Positions 25,016-37,849 of a DNA stretch of 64,000 nt are shown piece after piece. The notes beneath the pieces were generated by a model, which saw only the letters and a list, made by a program, of their open reading frames with translations, had not been told where the DNA came from and did not search any database. The DNA is taken from NCBI GenBank assembly GCA_036583965.1, contig JAZBQD010000001.1, positions 27,438,597-27,502,596 of the forward strand, in the 5' to 3' direction. Each line of letters begins with the position of its first letter. The first letter of the stretch is position 1. This stretch comes from Prunella strophiata. Taxonomy: Eukaryota; Chordata; Aves; Passeriformes; Prunellidae. Position numbers and translations under genes: made by a program.

Positions 25016-26994
25016 ATTTCCTTCCTCCTTCCATTTCAGCAATGCTCAGGCTGATGGTGGCACATGACCCAGGCTCTCAGGTTTTACTCTACATCAGAAC
25101 TAATCCCATTCCCCTCTCCCAAAAAAAACCAGTGCAGCTACTGTGGAAACATTTGTGGCTGCAACCTTGCCAGATTGTCCTGGCAAAACATGTATTTTCA
25201 GAACCTGGCTGCTAGGTTAGCTAACATAGTTAAATTTATATCCCTGCAATTTCAAAAGTATTTCTATTTTTAGTATATTGGCATTTTTTAATCTATGCTA
25301 GTGGGTTTTGAAACATAATGTCTCATTTGAATATATTAGCATATCAGTACCACAAGGTCATTTCAGAATGCAGGAGAAGAAAGCAGTTTTACATGCTGTT
25401 ATTTTCCAAGAAAACTGGGAGAAACAAGAGAGTAAATAGCCTACTATTTTGTTAAAAAGGCCCCAAAAACAAAACCACAAAAGAAACACCAAAGCAAAAC
25501 AACAAACAAAAAAAACCCCCTCAGAAACAATTCAAATAATGCATTCAACAGTCATTTGATACACCTGTGTCATGGATAGCTCTGGTCTAAACTGCTCTGG
25601 ATCCTTTTGCTTTCATGGACATTTAAAACACCCAATACTGTTTTCCACATGTAAACATCACAAAAGTTCTATGATGACAAATACAACAAAATTAAAAGGA
25701 CTCACAGTATTTTATTTGTTGTTGCTAAGCAACTCTACATTTGTAGACCATTAAATTCTGGTCAGTATAAGGAGCAGAGCAATCAAAAAAGCCCAAAACA
25801 AAAGGAGCAGCCTGTTCAATTCTTCTGCTTAGCTGAGAGTGCACCGTGCTTACTGGACTGGGCTTGCTTTGACAATCATTGCACTCAGGAAAATCTTTTA
25901 ACCAACAGCAGTACCATGACAGAGTTAATCACAGTTCCCTGCCTTTGTGAGTTCAAAAACAGCCTACCAGAGATGATCAATTGTGGTCATCAATCCAAGA
26001 AAGGTGATTTTTTCATTAAAGTATCCAATTACATATTTATCTGCAGTACATTGGCAAATTTGAAAATTTCAGAAATTATACACTGTGTATAATCATACAG
26101 CAATCCAAAACAGAAACTCATGGTGCTATTTTATATTACAGTTATCCAATAAATTCCAGAAATTCAGTGGAAGGCTAACAATTAGAGGCATCATGGCATT
26201 AATTCAGAATTTGTTTCATCCATCAGGGAAACACTAATGTTAAAATTTGCCAAGAAATTTGGTTTTGAACTTGCTTGCTCTCATTGTGCATCTACATCCA
26301 TGGGCATATCTTGGATCCATCCATCCAAACTATGCTTGAGAACACACAAACCTGAATAGAAAATGGACCAGTAGAAAATAAAAAGGTCATCATCAAATTA
26401 TAATTCTTTTTGATGTTATCAAATTCCTTCATCTTTCATTTGCTTTCATTATTCTTCAAAGAGACTTAAAAAATTACTCCTCCCTTTTTGATCAGTACAG
26501 CAATCAGAAAGTCCACAAGTTAATATTTTCCACTAATATATTGAGAAATTAAGGTGAAAATTAATTTAGGAAGCATAAGGGTTTTTCTTAAATTATAGGA
26601 TATTTCAGAGGGTACTTAAACTGCTTCTTGAACTTTTGAATTTTCAGACTGATCAACTGAGCCAGAAAGCTCCTATTTGCACTTTATAAGGCATTCATGT
26701 ATCCAATTAAGATGTAGTAAAGGCTACAGAAGTTTTTGAAAGCATCCAAGGAAATGATTTGAGGATTCAAATGAGGTTTTCTTTCACTTTTTGGTGGTGG
26801 TGGGAAAATATCATACTTATAAGTATGGCTCTTTAGGGAAATAGAAACACCAATGTATGCTTTGACCACCTAAAGCACAAAGCCTAACATTTCAATTTTT
26901 AAAAATTGTTTGTTATTCCTCCATATCAGCAGATGTGCCCTACTCCTTCTGACAATGAGAAGAGTCCAGACTTCTGTCCACACAGATGTGCTAG
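25016..26994. other. AT-rich non-coding stretch
   Basis: No gene recognised. An A/C-rich low-complexity patch lies at about 25461-25520 (AAACAAAACC-like). The remainder is unremarkable. Confidence 0.6.
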
Positions 26995-27225
26995 GGGGAG
27001 GGGGTTATTCCCTCTCCTTGCTCTGCTGGTCGTGCTCCTGTTCACACAGCCCAAGTGGTCCCTGCCAGGGCACTTCCCTTGCCCACATGCCACTTGCTGC
27101 CCAGCAGGACCCCGTGGCCTTTTCCCCCTGGCAGCTCCCCAGCCCGTGCCCAGCCTGCCCTGGGCTCCTCCTTCCTGGGCCAGGACTTGCCCATGTCCCT
27201 GCTGGGCTCCACGTGGTTCCCATCA
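26995..27225 (-). mobile_element. Decayed CR1 ORF2 (reverse transcriptase) fragment
   Basis: The block is GC-rich against AT-rich flanks. On the minus strand the order GGCTGGGGAGCTGCC, GAAAAGGCCACGGGGTCCTG, CTGGGCAGCAAG and then CACTTGGGCTGTGTGAACAG followed by ACCAGCAGAGCAAGG parallels the CR1 ORF2 C-terminal half. There CR1 encodes a run like AEKDLGVLVD..L, then LGCI..S..SRSR. One frame reads HLGCVNRSTTSRARRG. Frameshifts and substitutions break the frame, so it is a dead copy. The match weakens toward 27225. The adjacent GC-rich part (to about 27475) may belong to the same insertion. Confidence 0.6.
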
Positions 27226-27475
27226 GAGCATTCCCCCCTCCTGCCTGGGTGTGAGGAGCAGATGAGCTGCTCCCCCAGCTGTGTGCCAGCTGTGTGTCAG
27301 CTCTCCATCCCCTTTATCCACTCCTCTGGTCAAGAACTGCCCCAGCCTGGGGCCCAGGACAGAGCTCTGTGCTGTAGGCTTCTCTTACCCAGAGTACAAC
27401 CCTGGGTCTGAGCACACAACTCCTTCCCTTACTCATCTGCTTGTCCACCCATCCACACTGTGACATCCCAGCTAA
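27226..27475. other. GC-rich block adjoining the CR1 fragment
   Basis: GC-rich, with several overlapping open frames on both strands (the longest are 118-119 codons between 26906 and 27411). These are what one expects from stop-poor GC-rich DNA. I do not recognise a protein. It could be a more diverged upstream part of the minus-strand CR1 copy, or another insertion. Confidence 0.4.
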
Positions 27476-28359
27476 GAGAGAAGGATGCTCTGTGTGACTG
27501 AAAAATCTCTGTAGCACTTTTTTTAAGCTGGCAACATGGCCATCTGAGCACTGAGAAACACTACAGGTTCACAGTTAATAATTATTTCTTTTTCTTTTCA
27601 TGTTCTTTTACTTCTACCTGCTCTAAAGAATTTTATGCTCGTGTATACAGCAATTATTTTTCTCTCACAAGGAACAAAAATTAACATCTAAATTACTTCA
27701 AAAAGCCTAATAACCAGTAAAGCTGTTTGAGCTACTATGACTGCAGCAAATTAGTAGAAACAAATGAAGAAGTAGTAAGACACGAATAGGACTTATTTTT
27801 AAAGAAGAGTATTTAATTAAACCAGGTTGAATGTATGAAGACTACCTTTTATCTAACAGTGTGCATGACTCTAATCTACTGATATTTAGAAAAATCCTTC
27901 TCTTGTTGCTATATTTATAATGAAGGGAATTATCTTGGCAAAGTATAGCCAGTTATCATCTTATATTCCAGACCCAAAAAGAGGTTACTTAAAAAACCTT
28001 CAATTAAGAAAAAGAAGGCAATTCATGTAGATTTTAATAGCCATTTTCATATCAGCAACTTTCAGTTAGCAAAAGAGAATTTTTTTTTGTTAAAAGCTAA
28101 CAGAATCCACAAGTCCAGAAGCAAAGTGTTGGCAGCAATTATTTCAGCAGGGAATTACCAACAATGTTACATAAAATTTTCTCAAGGGAAATGTAAACCC
28201 ATGTTAAATTATTTTAAAGTAAGTTTTATGTCTTTCTTCCAACTACAATTTGGGATTTTAAGTATAGATCATTTACATCATTACCAAAACATGCAGTTGT
28301 TGCTATAACCAAATACAAAGAACAAAAACATTCAGGGTGTTGCAATTGATTTAACATAT
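27476..28359. other. AT-rich non-coding stretch
   Basis: No gene or repeat recognised between the two CR1 fragments. Confidence 0.65.
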
Positions 28360-28690
28360 TTTAGCAAGTTTTTCAATGACACCAAGCTGTGTGGTGCAGC
28401 TCACACAATGCAGAGAAGGGATGCCATCCACAGGGACCCTGAAAGGCTTGAGAGGTGGGCCCACACAAACCTCATCAAGTTCAACAAGGCAAGACAAGAT
28501 CCTGCAATCCCAGCACAAACACAGGCTGGGCTGGATTGCAAAAGAGAGAATGGATTGAGAGCAGCCCTTGGGAGAATGACTTGAAGGTGTTGGTTGACAA
28601 AAAGTTAAAAATGACCTGGCATTGTGGGCTTGCAGCCTAGAAAGCCAATCATGTCCTGGGCTGCATCCAAAGCTGAGTAGCATCTAATAA
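28360..28690 (+). mobile_element. CR1 ORF2 (reverse transcriptase) fragment, degenerate
   Basis: Reading the plus strand gives FFNDTKLCGAA, then RDPERLERWAHTNLIKFNKA, a gap, KVLVDKKLKM, and after an in-frame stop KANHVLGCIQS. This is the well-known avian CR1 ORF2 stretch around DDTKLGG, RDLDRLERWA..N..KFNK, DLGVLVD and KAN.ILGCI. It lies downstream of the catalytic YADD-like motif, so no active site is present. Stops and small indels show an old inactive copy, truncated at both ends. Three short open frames that overlap it are remnants of this element and are not genes. Confidence 0.85.
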
Positions 28691-29004
28691 TTTAATTTTT
28701 TTTTTCTTTAAATGAAAGGACATGGAAGGGAAAAGTACATAATCAAAACAAACACTTCTGTGACTACAGCCTTAATACCAGAAAGCTTGAAGTCATCTGA
28801 AAATGTGTAGTTGAAGTACAGTGGGAATTATAAAATAGATCTCTGCTCTCATATATTTCTATATTTGTAATGATACCATGAACACATTACCTGTCCTAGT
28901 AATAGTGTAGGACTATTGTCACACACAATTACACTGTTTCAGCACAGCATTTACTCCCAAAGTTTATACACCTCTTTCTCTGAATTGAGAATTATTAATT
29001 CCTC
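28691..29004. other. Non-coding stretch
   Basis: A T-rich run at about 28697-28707 follows the CR1 piece. Nothing else is recognisable. Confidence 0.65.
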
Positions 29005-29160
29005 TGACATTATTCACCACAACATCACAAAGTGTTTTATAAGCATCATTGGACAGATGGGGAAGCTGAGACAGAATTGTGAAGCAGCTTTCACAAGGTC
29101 ATGCAGCAAGACTCCAGTAAAACCAAGAATAAATATCATGGTCTTACCATCTATGTGTGA
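29005..29160 (-). mobile_element. MIR/CORE-SINE relic
   Basis: The plus strand contains GGACAGATGGGGAAGCTGAG, then GAAGCAGCTTTCACAAGGTC and ATGCAGCAAGACTCCAGTAA. This is close to the reverse complement of the MIR/L2-type tail (ACAGATGAGGAAACTGAGGC, CTTGCCCAAGGTCACACAGC). MIR elements predate the bird-mammal split, so only heavily diverged relics are expected in birds. A 136-codon plus-strand frame at 28916-29326 overlaps it and is not accepted as a gene. Confidence 0.6.
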
Positions 29161-32100
29161 GACACACAGATGTACAAATATTGCATCCTTCATCATTCCT
29201 CCTACCTTAGATTTAAAAGCAAAGATTCTTGTAGAGATTTATGTTTACCTTCACAATATATGTATTTTTATAGTCCTTCATATATTAGAGATTTTAAGTT
29301 CATCCTACCTTTTGGTTTTGTTGTGAGTTAAATACTATAGAAAATATTGCCCACTTTATTCCTATAGCTTGGAAAATTAGCTCCGGGAACAGAGACTGAA
29401 ACTTACAAACTGATGGAAAACACAAGTTCTTATGATCAGAGGCAGTCACAGGAGATTATTCAGCAGCCTGACACAGCTGGAAGAATACTGGATCAAAGCC
29501 AGACAAAGAACAATATCTAACCCTGAGACAGCAGTGCTGCTTTGCAGAATGTTTCCAGGTGTGTCAGCCTCTAGCCCTGCACATGAGGGGTGCACAGAAC
29601 AAAATTCACTGTGAGTGTGCATTTCCTGGCCTCTGGTTTCTGTGCACAGTCTCTCCCTGGCATTTTTTGTGAGCCCTGGTACCTACATGTCTAAGGAAGC
29701 AAGGACAGGTGTCCCTGGAATTTCTGCATACAAGCACTTCATGGAGCTCTGCAGTTTTACCACTGAACCCCCTTGGGCTGATATAATCCTTGAACTCAAA
29801 CCCCACCAGCAAACATCACTTGTGTATGGATCTTGTTGGCTTTTCCTGGGGAATTTATCCCATTACTGATCTTTCAAAATTTAAAATAGCTTCTCTCAGC
29901 ATTCACAGTAGCAGCTATTTCAAATAGTTTTATCATTACCTCTACTGCCTCTTAAGATGTATTCATCTTTTTTGCAAGCATGCTTTTCCTGTAGCTTCTA
30001 GATAGTAGGGCAGACTACCTATTTTTCCAGTAACTCCATATAGGGATGAGAGACATAGGTAATAAGTTGATTAATATTAATGTGGTTTACTCTTGAGGAA
30101 AATGAGGAAATTGGGAGTTTTAGAAACTTCTTTCTAATTAAGTTTTACCTCTTATGGGTCATTAGTTACCAAATATTTCTGTAGTTTCAGCTCCCTACAT
30201 ACATTTTTTGAAAGCAAGTTATAAAAGTCTGTCATATTACCCAGAGATAGTAGCCAGTCCATGACAAATACTTTTGGTATCATTTAATGAAGGTCAGCTC
30301 ACCAAATGTGCATATGTCTCTCTGCTTGATGCCCCAGCTATCCAATCTTCAATATATATGAGTGTATTCAATCAAGCCTGATTATCTTCTTCCTTTGCTT
30401 TAAGTTTCTTAACTGCAGTGCCCATAAATTCTGTTGCTATAGACAAGCTCAAATTCTAGTAAGATAAATTCAATTTCCCTTCATCTAGAAATACATTAAA
30501 ACAAAATACAGTGAACAAAGAAGTGAGAGGAATACGGGGAAATAAAACTAAAAATACAGCTCTCCATGAATCTGAAATCAAATTAAATTTGCAGGGACAA
30601 ATTGGGACTTGCCTTATGGTAAGCACAAAGCAGATCAAGGTTATAGAAGCCATTAGTCTCCCACAGAGAACTCTTCTTTTCTTTATTCCAGTGAGACCTT
30701 TGCTATGTGATATCTCAAAGGCACAGCATGAAAATTTGAACTAAAGATTAGTTTTCTAAGTCATCCACAAGTGCACATTTATTTATTCCTAAGTGGGCAA
30801 GTACCTCAGTGCCTTTGGGCAGTCCTGAGAGCCACAGACATGCCCTGTTTAGAGCCAAGCCAACTGCACTCAGGCAGAGAAAAAGTTTCCAATATATTTA
30901 ACAAAGAACAACATTAATGACTGGCAGCATATCTGGGGGTTCTAAAATATAACATTGCTTACATGTTTAATTCTTGCTCTGTAAATATTCTGCTACAGTA
31001 CAATAAATAATTTCCAATTGCACTGGACCCTAAAGTGATTGAAATATTTATATAGTGGAAGAGTTAGAGGAAGTATTCTGTAGTGAAAGATTTAATTATC
31101 TTGAGAAAGGCAATTTCTCAAACCATTCAGTTTTGGGAACCTTCCTTAATCCATTTTAGAGATACTATTAAAATCTTGATTATAGAAAAGACAAAAATTA
31201 TTCTGACAAGGTAAAGCCCCTACCAAGATGTGGATTTGTTTATATACAAATATTGTGCAATGAGTAATTGCAAAGCTAAGACAAATTACACTTTCTTCTT
31301 CATAGAAGATTCTAGTTCATGAGCAGATTGAGCAAATTTGCATGTTTAATATAATTTCCTCTTTTCCTCACTTCAATGCATTCTGATGTGGCCATTATTA
31401 TTTACTGTCTCCACAAACTACATTTAACCTCCCCCCAGCTCAGAAAAGTCATGAAAAAACTATCATCTTTTAGAGCTCTCTGAATTTCTACATATTCATT
31501 TTATTTTCCTGACATCTCCCACACATATGAATTATTTTAATTTTTCTAAACAATTTTTAGCAGAACGATGAAAAGAAATGTGAGAGAAAAGAATTGTAAT
31601 GTCCCAAAGACTTTCAAGTACTTCTAGAATTGCACTAAACTGCAATCACATATATTCTTCCCTGGCTTATTGGCAATCAAGAAACAGACATACAATGTGC
31701 ACACCAAAGTATCTTTAAGTGCTCAAAGCACAATTCAGAATAATGTGTAGAAGCCAAAATTCCTTTTTAGTTAAGATAGATTCAAATCAGATATAAGTTA
31801 ATTTGATAATATTTTAATGACTTTTATAGAGATTCTTATTACCTGGTTAGCTACCACTGATAATGTACCTTTACTACAAGAAAACTCACATAGTATTCTG
31901 AGGGGCAATTCTGTCCCAGTTTTCAACTGGATTTGTCAGCAATGGAACAGATGGGAGACTATTTTCTGAGAGAGAATGATCAGCAGAGCTGTCACACTAG
32001 AAATAGAAAAAAAATTTGAATAGAAATAGCAAGGTACACAATGCTGTGATTGGTGTTTACCTTAATGTGAATGATACTCTGTAAAGCTTCATAGCCTCAC

Positions 32101-33015
32101 TTCTGCTGTAAGGATAGCATCACTTAATAATTAATATATACACAAATTCTTGCAAGATAACTAAAACCTACTGTGCATAGGTGGATAAGGAAAATATTTC
32201 TCAAATACAAATGAGAACACCTTCAGTACTGAAAACCAAAAAAGAGCAACAAAATACAAATTAGACTGAGGGACCTTGCTCTCTCTGCACTGTTTTTGCC
32301 CAGAGAGTTTTGATGTTAAGCAGGTTTCACACACATCCACTTGTCAGAGAGTCACTGTGGACAGATGTTCCCTGTTGCACTGGTTTACACGAGGTATTAG
32401 ATCAAAGACTGCCAACAGGAATGGTCTTTCCCACCAGATCCTCTCTACAAACATGAAGAAAGCAGATAAGAGCCATCTGTTATTTTGCCAGTACAGATGT
32501 TAGTTTGTTTTATAAGACCTTCACTGCATATCCACTTCAACTGGGATAAACTTCACTTTGTTTACACTGGGAATGAGGAGCAGTGTGTACATTCTCAAAG
32601 GCAGCTAACAGCCTTTTAATGGAACCATAACTTTTCATAGTGAGACAGAATGGCAGGAAGCACAGTTCCAAAAACAATACTAAAAATAAGAACCAGTCAA
32701 AAAAAGAGAGTTGGCAAAAACTTGTGTCACTTTTGCCAAGAGTTTGATTAAATGTTTGCTTGAAAACTTGGTTTGTTAAATTTTGGATATAGCCTGATTA
32801 GTAAGAACATTCAAGGGATCTCTCAACTACATAGATATTCCTTTTACTTCTATTTTCCCTTGTTTCTCTTTCCATTATCCTTTCTTAAAATTATTTTTGC
32901 AATAAAAGTCTTACAGCTCCTCTGTTCCTTGTTATACACTAACCCAATCATCCTCTCTATTTTAACCAAGGTTTTGGCTTTCTGTTAGGAATTCTGTCCC
33001 ATTTTCATGTCACAT
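29161..33015. other. AT-rich non-coding stretch
   Basis: No gene recognised. Opposed frames at 29432-29869 and 30456-30744 shadow each other. The sequence is otherwise AT-rich without a repeat family that I can name. Confidence 0.6.
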
Positions 33016-33053
33016 GTTTTTATCTCCCTAGCCAGAACCGGGGAGATAAAAAC
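33016..33053. repeat. Inverted repeat, 13-bp arms with 12-base loop
   Basis: GTTTTTATCTCCC (33016-33028) and GGGAGATAAAAAC (33041-33053) are exact reverse complements around a 12-base loop. It is a stable-looking hairpin but short for a microRNA. The TTTATCTC core is shared with the inverted repeat near 22 kb, probably by chance. Confidence 0.9.
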
Positions 33054-36000
33054 CCAAAAGGAAAACAACTAACACAAAGTCACATCTATATAAGCAGAAC
33101 AATCTCTTCATCCCTAGTCTCTCAAATTGATGTATGACTTGGTCTCAATAGTAAAATTGAGATAAATGCTAATATTTTAATAAAAGCCTAAAATATGTAG
33201 ATATATTTGCAGGAAAAAAAATATATAAACATTTTTTGCCTGAAGCCTAAGACAACTAACACAATTTTAAGTATACTTTCTTAATACCAGTCTAATTATC
33301 TTCAAATGTTTTGTTTTCATACCACTAGAATAATGCAAGTTCTTCTAAATACAATATTATGAAGTGCAGCAAAAGCATTTAACCTCATATTGGCAGAGAC
33401 TTACAGATAGTCACATTCCTTATTAAAGCCCCACTAGACATTTGAAGAACAGCCAGGAAGGTCAGAAGCACCACATGAAACCATCAAGATGAACGTGCCT
33501 CCAGGAAGAGTTTGTCTCTAGGAGACACAGGTCAGTTCTGAGCCTCAACTCTGCTCTCTCCTTACATGCCATGTGAATTCCCCTGAAATATGGCTGCAGT
33601 TTTACTCTGCTCTCAGGGACAGAAAATACAAATTGCAGTGAAAATACAGTGCAGGGCTGGCAGCTACTTTGAGATTCAGAGACTAACGTTTCATTTCTGC
33701 CTTGATTTTCAAACTAGAAAAAAAGTATATTTTCCCCTCACCTAAAATTTAAATTGTCATGCACCTTTTAGCTCCTTTCTTGCATAGTTTTACAGCCCAC
33801 CAGTCAGAAATTCTCATGCTGGTTGAATGTGAGACTAATCAAAACTCCAGCTCTGTTTACCTGCCAGGTGCATAAAGAAGATCTTTTAGCCAACCCTAAA
33901 CTTGTATTTCTTTCTTTGTGGTTTCCTTTCTGCACCATAGATCCATCTCACAGATGCAGAAATCTTCAAGAGACTTTGATTTCACACATTATGTGGCCTT
34001 TCCTTTTAAATTGCTATTAGTGCCATTTCAAAATAACTGTCTTTTCTGACAACAAACTTAATATTTACAGAAATCTTGGCAGAACACAGATTTTTGTTAT
34101 ATCAACTAGAGGCAATTATTGCACATACCTGAGACCATTACATGCCATACCATCTTTCCTTAGGCCTAACCAATAGAAGAATCAATATGTAAGCACAAAA
34201 CACCAAAGCCAGCACAACAGTGATCTAAAAGACACTCTATTAAGCAGCATATTTTCACTTTCTGGTTGGGCAGATTGAGACACAGCAAGTTTTTCACCTG
34301 GCAGATCTGCTCTGCATTAGCTGTGAACCCTGCTCTCTGTAAGACATTGTCACATGATGCAAATCCTCTTCTACTCCAGATGCAGAAACACAAGCTAAAC
34401 TTTCGATGGAAATTAAATTAAGAAATTGGAGTCATCCATATTCCAATCATTACATTATTTTATTTTCCTGCAGTATTCACATTAAAAATAATGCAGTAAC
34501 ATTTTGAAAATTGGGTGAAAGGCCAATTGTCACATTAATGTACACTTGTGCCTTGGTAGCTTTTGAAAAACACATCTCTTCTGCTTGTTGTCAAAGTACT
34601 GAAAGTAATTAGCTGATAATGACTAGATGTGGCAACTCCAGGACTTCAGACATATAACATTTCCATTTAACCATCTATAAATACAGTCATTTAAAGTAAG
34701 TAATTACTTCTGAGTGATTGTCACTTAGCACATGTGAGTCAGACTTCAGAAATACAGAAAGATCTTGTTTCTACAAATGCCTGGTCCAAAAACATTTTAA
34801 ACGGTGTTCTCCAACATAATTAAAGCACAAATACGAGGATATTTGTTATTCCAGTTGATATATCTGGTGGCTAGTAAACTTTATAAGCCAATAAAAGCAT
34901 CAGCTACAAAACATTCATTTCTGGAAAGGAAGTAAAAGAAAAAGAAAGGAAGCTGGGAAACCTTTCAGATGTTGTTTGTGTTTCTCAGTGCAATGACACC
35001 TCTCCAACAACTCTGTCCATGCTCCCAGTCCTTTGGGGATTGCATTTATTGAACTGTTAGATCTGCCCTGCTACCAGCCTGCTGAGAAATTCTCACAGAG
35101 AAGTGCATTGATTAATTTTGCTGTCTAGCAAAGATTATCTGGTACTTAGTCCAGAAAAAGGGTGAAAGAATGAAAGTTGAGCACAACCATCATCAACCTG
35201 ATATTTAGGTTAGAGCATAGTCCTTGAATTAAAGAATTTAGTCCAATACTGTGAAGAAATATAAAGTACAAATACAAGCCATCAATGTTACAAAGGTCTT
35301 TGTTACTAAGGATGCCTCATCTTAACAGAAAAATGGAAGAACATCTCCCCTTTTCATTTCCTCTCAGTTTTTCTCAGCCCAGATACACCACTGAGTACCC
35401 ATTTCCTAAACAAAGAGTAGGCTCAGGGCAGACTGGCTCAATGACACTTATGGGGTAACAAACTCCTTCCCACACATCAGCACACACTTACTGAAGTAAT
35501 GATCAGGGAGGTTCAGCAGTCAAGAGAATTGATCTGAAAATTATAAAAAGTACTAAGTTTTAAGTTCTGTATTTCCACAGTTCCTCCTTTTTTGGGTAAC
35601 ACCTGCATTTAGAGTTTTCATCTAAGTAGGAGAGAATATTGATTTCTGCCTTCAGAAAGCCCTGTGCATGCACCATGGAAGCTGATATCCTGTTCAGTTA
35701 CATTTGCTAACTGAGAAGGCTCTTGATGGTCCCTCCTTTTCTTCCTCCTACTAAGGAGGAAAGATTATTTGCTGAAGCTGAGAGAGGGCTTTAGCAATGA
35801 ATTCAAGAAACAGAACACTGAGTAATTTCAGAAACAAAGAATAATGACTTTTCACACCAGAAAACGTGCAGTTTTAATTTTTGATGGAAAATTAAGCAAA
35901 CATTTCCATTTCCTGAAGAAAGATGACAATGGTAGATATGATCAGCGAGGACTAAGGAATTAATAATCCAAAACAAATCTGGACTATGATCCAAGTCCTT

Positions 36001-37178
36001 GCCATTCTCCAGCATTAGACATTTAAGATACTGTATTTTAGTCATTCATGCAGCTTCTATTTTCTTTTCCAGGTACAATTGTACTGCTCTAATATTTTAA
36101 TAGTTTCTAAAGTTTCTTGGTTTTAATCCAGCCTAGGTTTATGGATTAGAATTTATGTAGTTATATAATTTCATGCTATGAATATCCTGAGATGTGGAAT
36201 TGTATGTGCTGAAAGGACTAGGTAATCTGAGATGATCAAAGACAATGTATCCTCACATTTCAGTCACTACTAAAGTTCCTCTGTGTGTTTACTTGATAAT
36301 CCCTGGGGCACCCCGGGGGATGAAGTATTTCATTTCCACAGCAGGATTGGCAGTTGTACAACTGGTGTTACAAACAACACTTAGATCAACAATACTCCAG
36401 AAGTGATTAGACTCAAGTGCAGATATGCCTTACAGTAATTCTGCATTTTTTGTTACATCCTCTAACACCAGAAGACAATCTGACACTCTTAAATCAGATG
36501 ACAGAAACCCAAGGAGTCAGAAAACAGATGATATGTGACCCCTGATTAGTGTTTAGTGGGCACATGAGAATCTTGTAAAAAGATTATGCTGGCATTGCTG
36601 AAAAGCTTCCTAAGAGGGGAAAAAAGAAATTGCAGCTAAGCTCTATTATATTTCCAGTGACATCTGAACATGCAGAAAATAGAGCATGACCAATTTATGT
36701 TCATCACCAGAAACCACCGAAGAAACAAAGCACCCTTGAACGCTTTTTTGTACAAGCAGACTGCTTGATGTAGTTTTTTTAAAATTGCATATGAAAAAGC
36801 TTGCTGAGTATTTATCTTTTTGTAGATGTTCAGACAGCTATATAATATATAAAATATATGCATTATAAAAGATACATGAAATATGAGTCTATGAGTAGTC
36901 AAATTTGGAACAAAAAAGTGCAAACAGCCCACAGAATGTAAGTCCTGATTTCTCTATTTTTGTCCTCAGGGATATGCTGCAAAACCTTCCCTCTTCATAT
37001 TTACCAGGAAATCTCTAGCCATTCTTACAAATATTCAAAACCCACTCAAACATCAAGGTCTAAATGCTTCCACTATTTATTGAGTGCATTTCAAGGATAC
37101 ACTCAGTGAAGCAATTTGTGACTAACCAGGGCAAATAACCAGTGTTTATCCACTTGTACTTTTTCCTTTTGTGTCTTG
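33054..37178. other. AT-rich non-coding stretch
   Basis: No gene or repeat family recognised. The minus-strand frame at 36636-36932 (98 codons) contains hydrophobic runs typical of translated AT-rich DNA and no domain. Confidence 0.6.
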
Positions 37179-37209
<31 letters not shown>

Positions 37210-37230
37210 GGTTGTTTGGTTTTTTTTTTT
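37179..37230 (-). repeat. Poly-T tract pair
   Basis: Twenty-seven T (37179-37205), a short AATTGGTTGTTTGG spacer, then eleven T (37220-37230). Read on the minus strand this is a poly-A-type low-complexity run. No retroposed body can be identified next to it. Confidence 0.9.
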
Positions 37231-37599
37231 GTTAGCTGGTGTTGAAACTTTCTGTCTGCTTTAGGAACTTCCACCAGTTGGAAGAACTGAGAAGTGTGCT
37301 AATTAGCAGAAACTGACCTCAGGAAGAGCAATCATAAAATGTAGACGTACTTGATAAAATTAATGCCATTTGAAAATCTCCTCCAATATATAATTCCTTT
37401 GAGTAACCATGGTTTGTTTGAATGCTTTTTTGATGAGTGAAAGAATAAAGATTGCTCACTTTTTTCTTCACAGAATATACTAGATGCAATCTTATTCTGA
37501 AACGAAAAAAACCACCAAAAGATCCAAAGTTTTCCAGCAAGGTCATATCTCTCAATGCTGCCTAGCCTAATGTAAAGGAATAGTGAAAAAATGAAGCTG
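37231..37599. other. Non-coding stretch
   Basis: Nothing recognisable. The 78-codon minus-strand frame at 37319-37555 is not supported. Confidence 0.6.
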
Positions 37600-37690
37600 C
37601 TCTTCCAGCTCTAGCACTGATCTGCTGCATGTCAGCAAGAAGTTAATTCATTATATTGCTGCATCTTTTTACCTCTTTGACTTTATACAG
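37600..37690 (+). mobile_element. MIR/CORE-SINE relic
   Basis: CTTCCAGCTCTAGCACTGAT, then CTGCTGCATGTCAGCAAGAA and GTTAATTCATTATATTGCTG, followed by ACCTCTTTGACTTTATACAG, follow the MIR consensus in order: CCAGCTCTGCCACT, CTGTGTGACC, GGCAAGTCACTTAACCTCTC, TGTAAAATGG. Many substitutions, as expected for a pre-amniote or early-amniote SINE. Non-functional. Confidence 0.5.
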
Positions 37691-37849
37691 ATTACAAATT
37701 CCTTTAAGTGGACTTTGTTTCTTCCTCTTACCTAATACACAGGTTTGGATAAAGATTTCATGCACTTCTGAGATGTAAGAAATAAAGACAAACATAACAA
37801 ATAATACATTTGGTGAGCATACTCACATTTAGTTTTAAACTGAGGGCCC

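Noticed and set aside
26906..27411. Cluster of 114-119 codon frames as a coding exon
   Set aside because: The block is GC-rich and stop-poor in several frames, and its left part matches a minus-strand CR1 copy, which explains it better.
28916..29326. 136-codon plus-strand open frame as a gene
   Set aside because: It runs through the MIR-like relic and has no recognisable domain. Its composition matches translated non-coding DNA.
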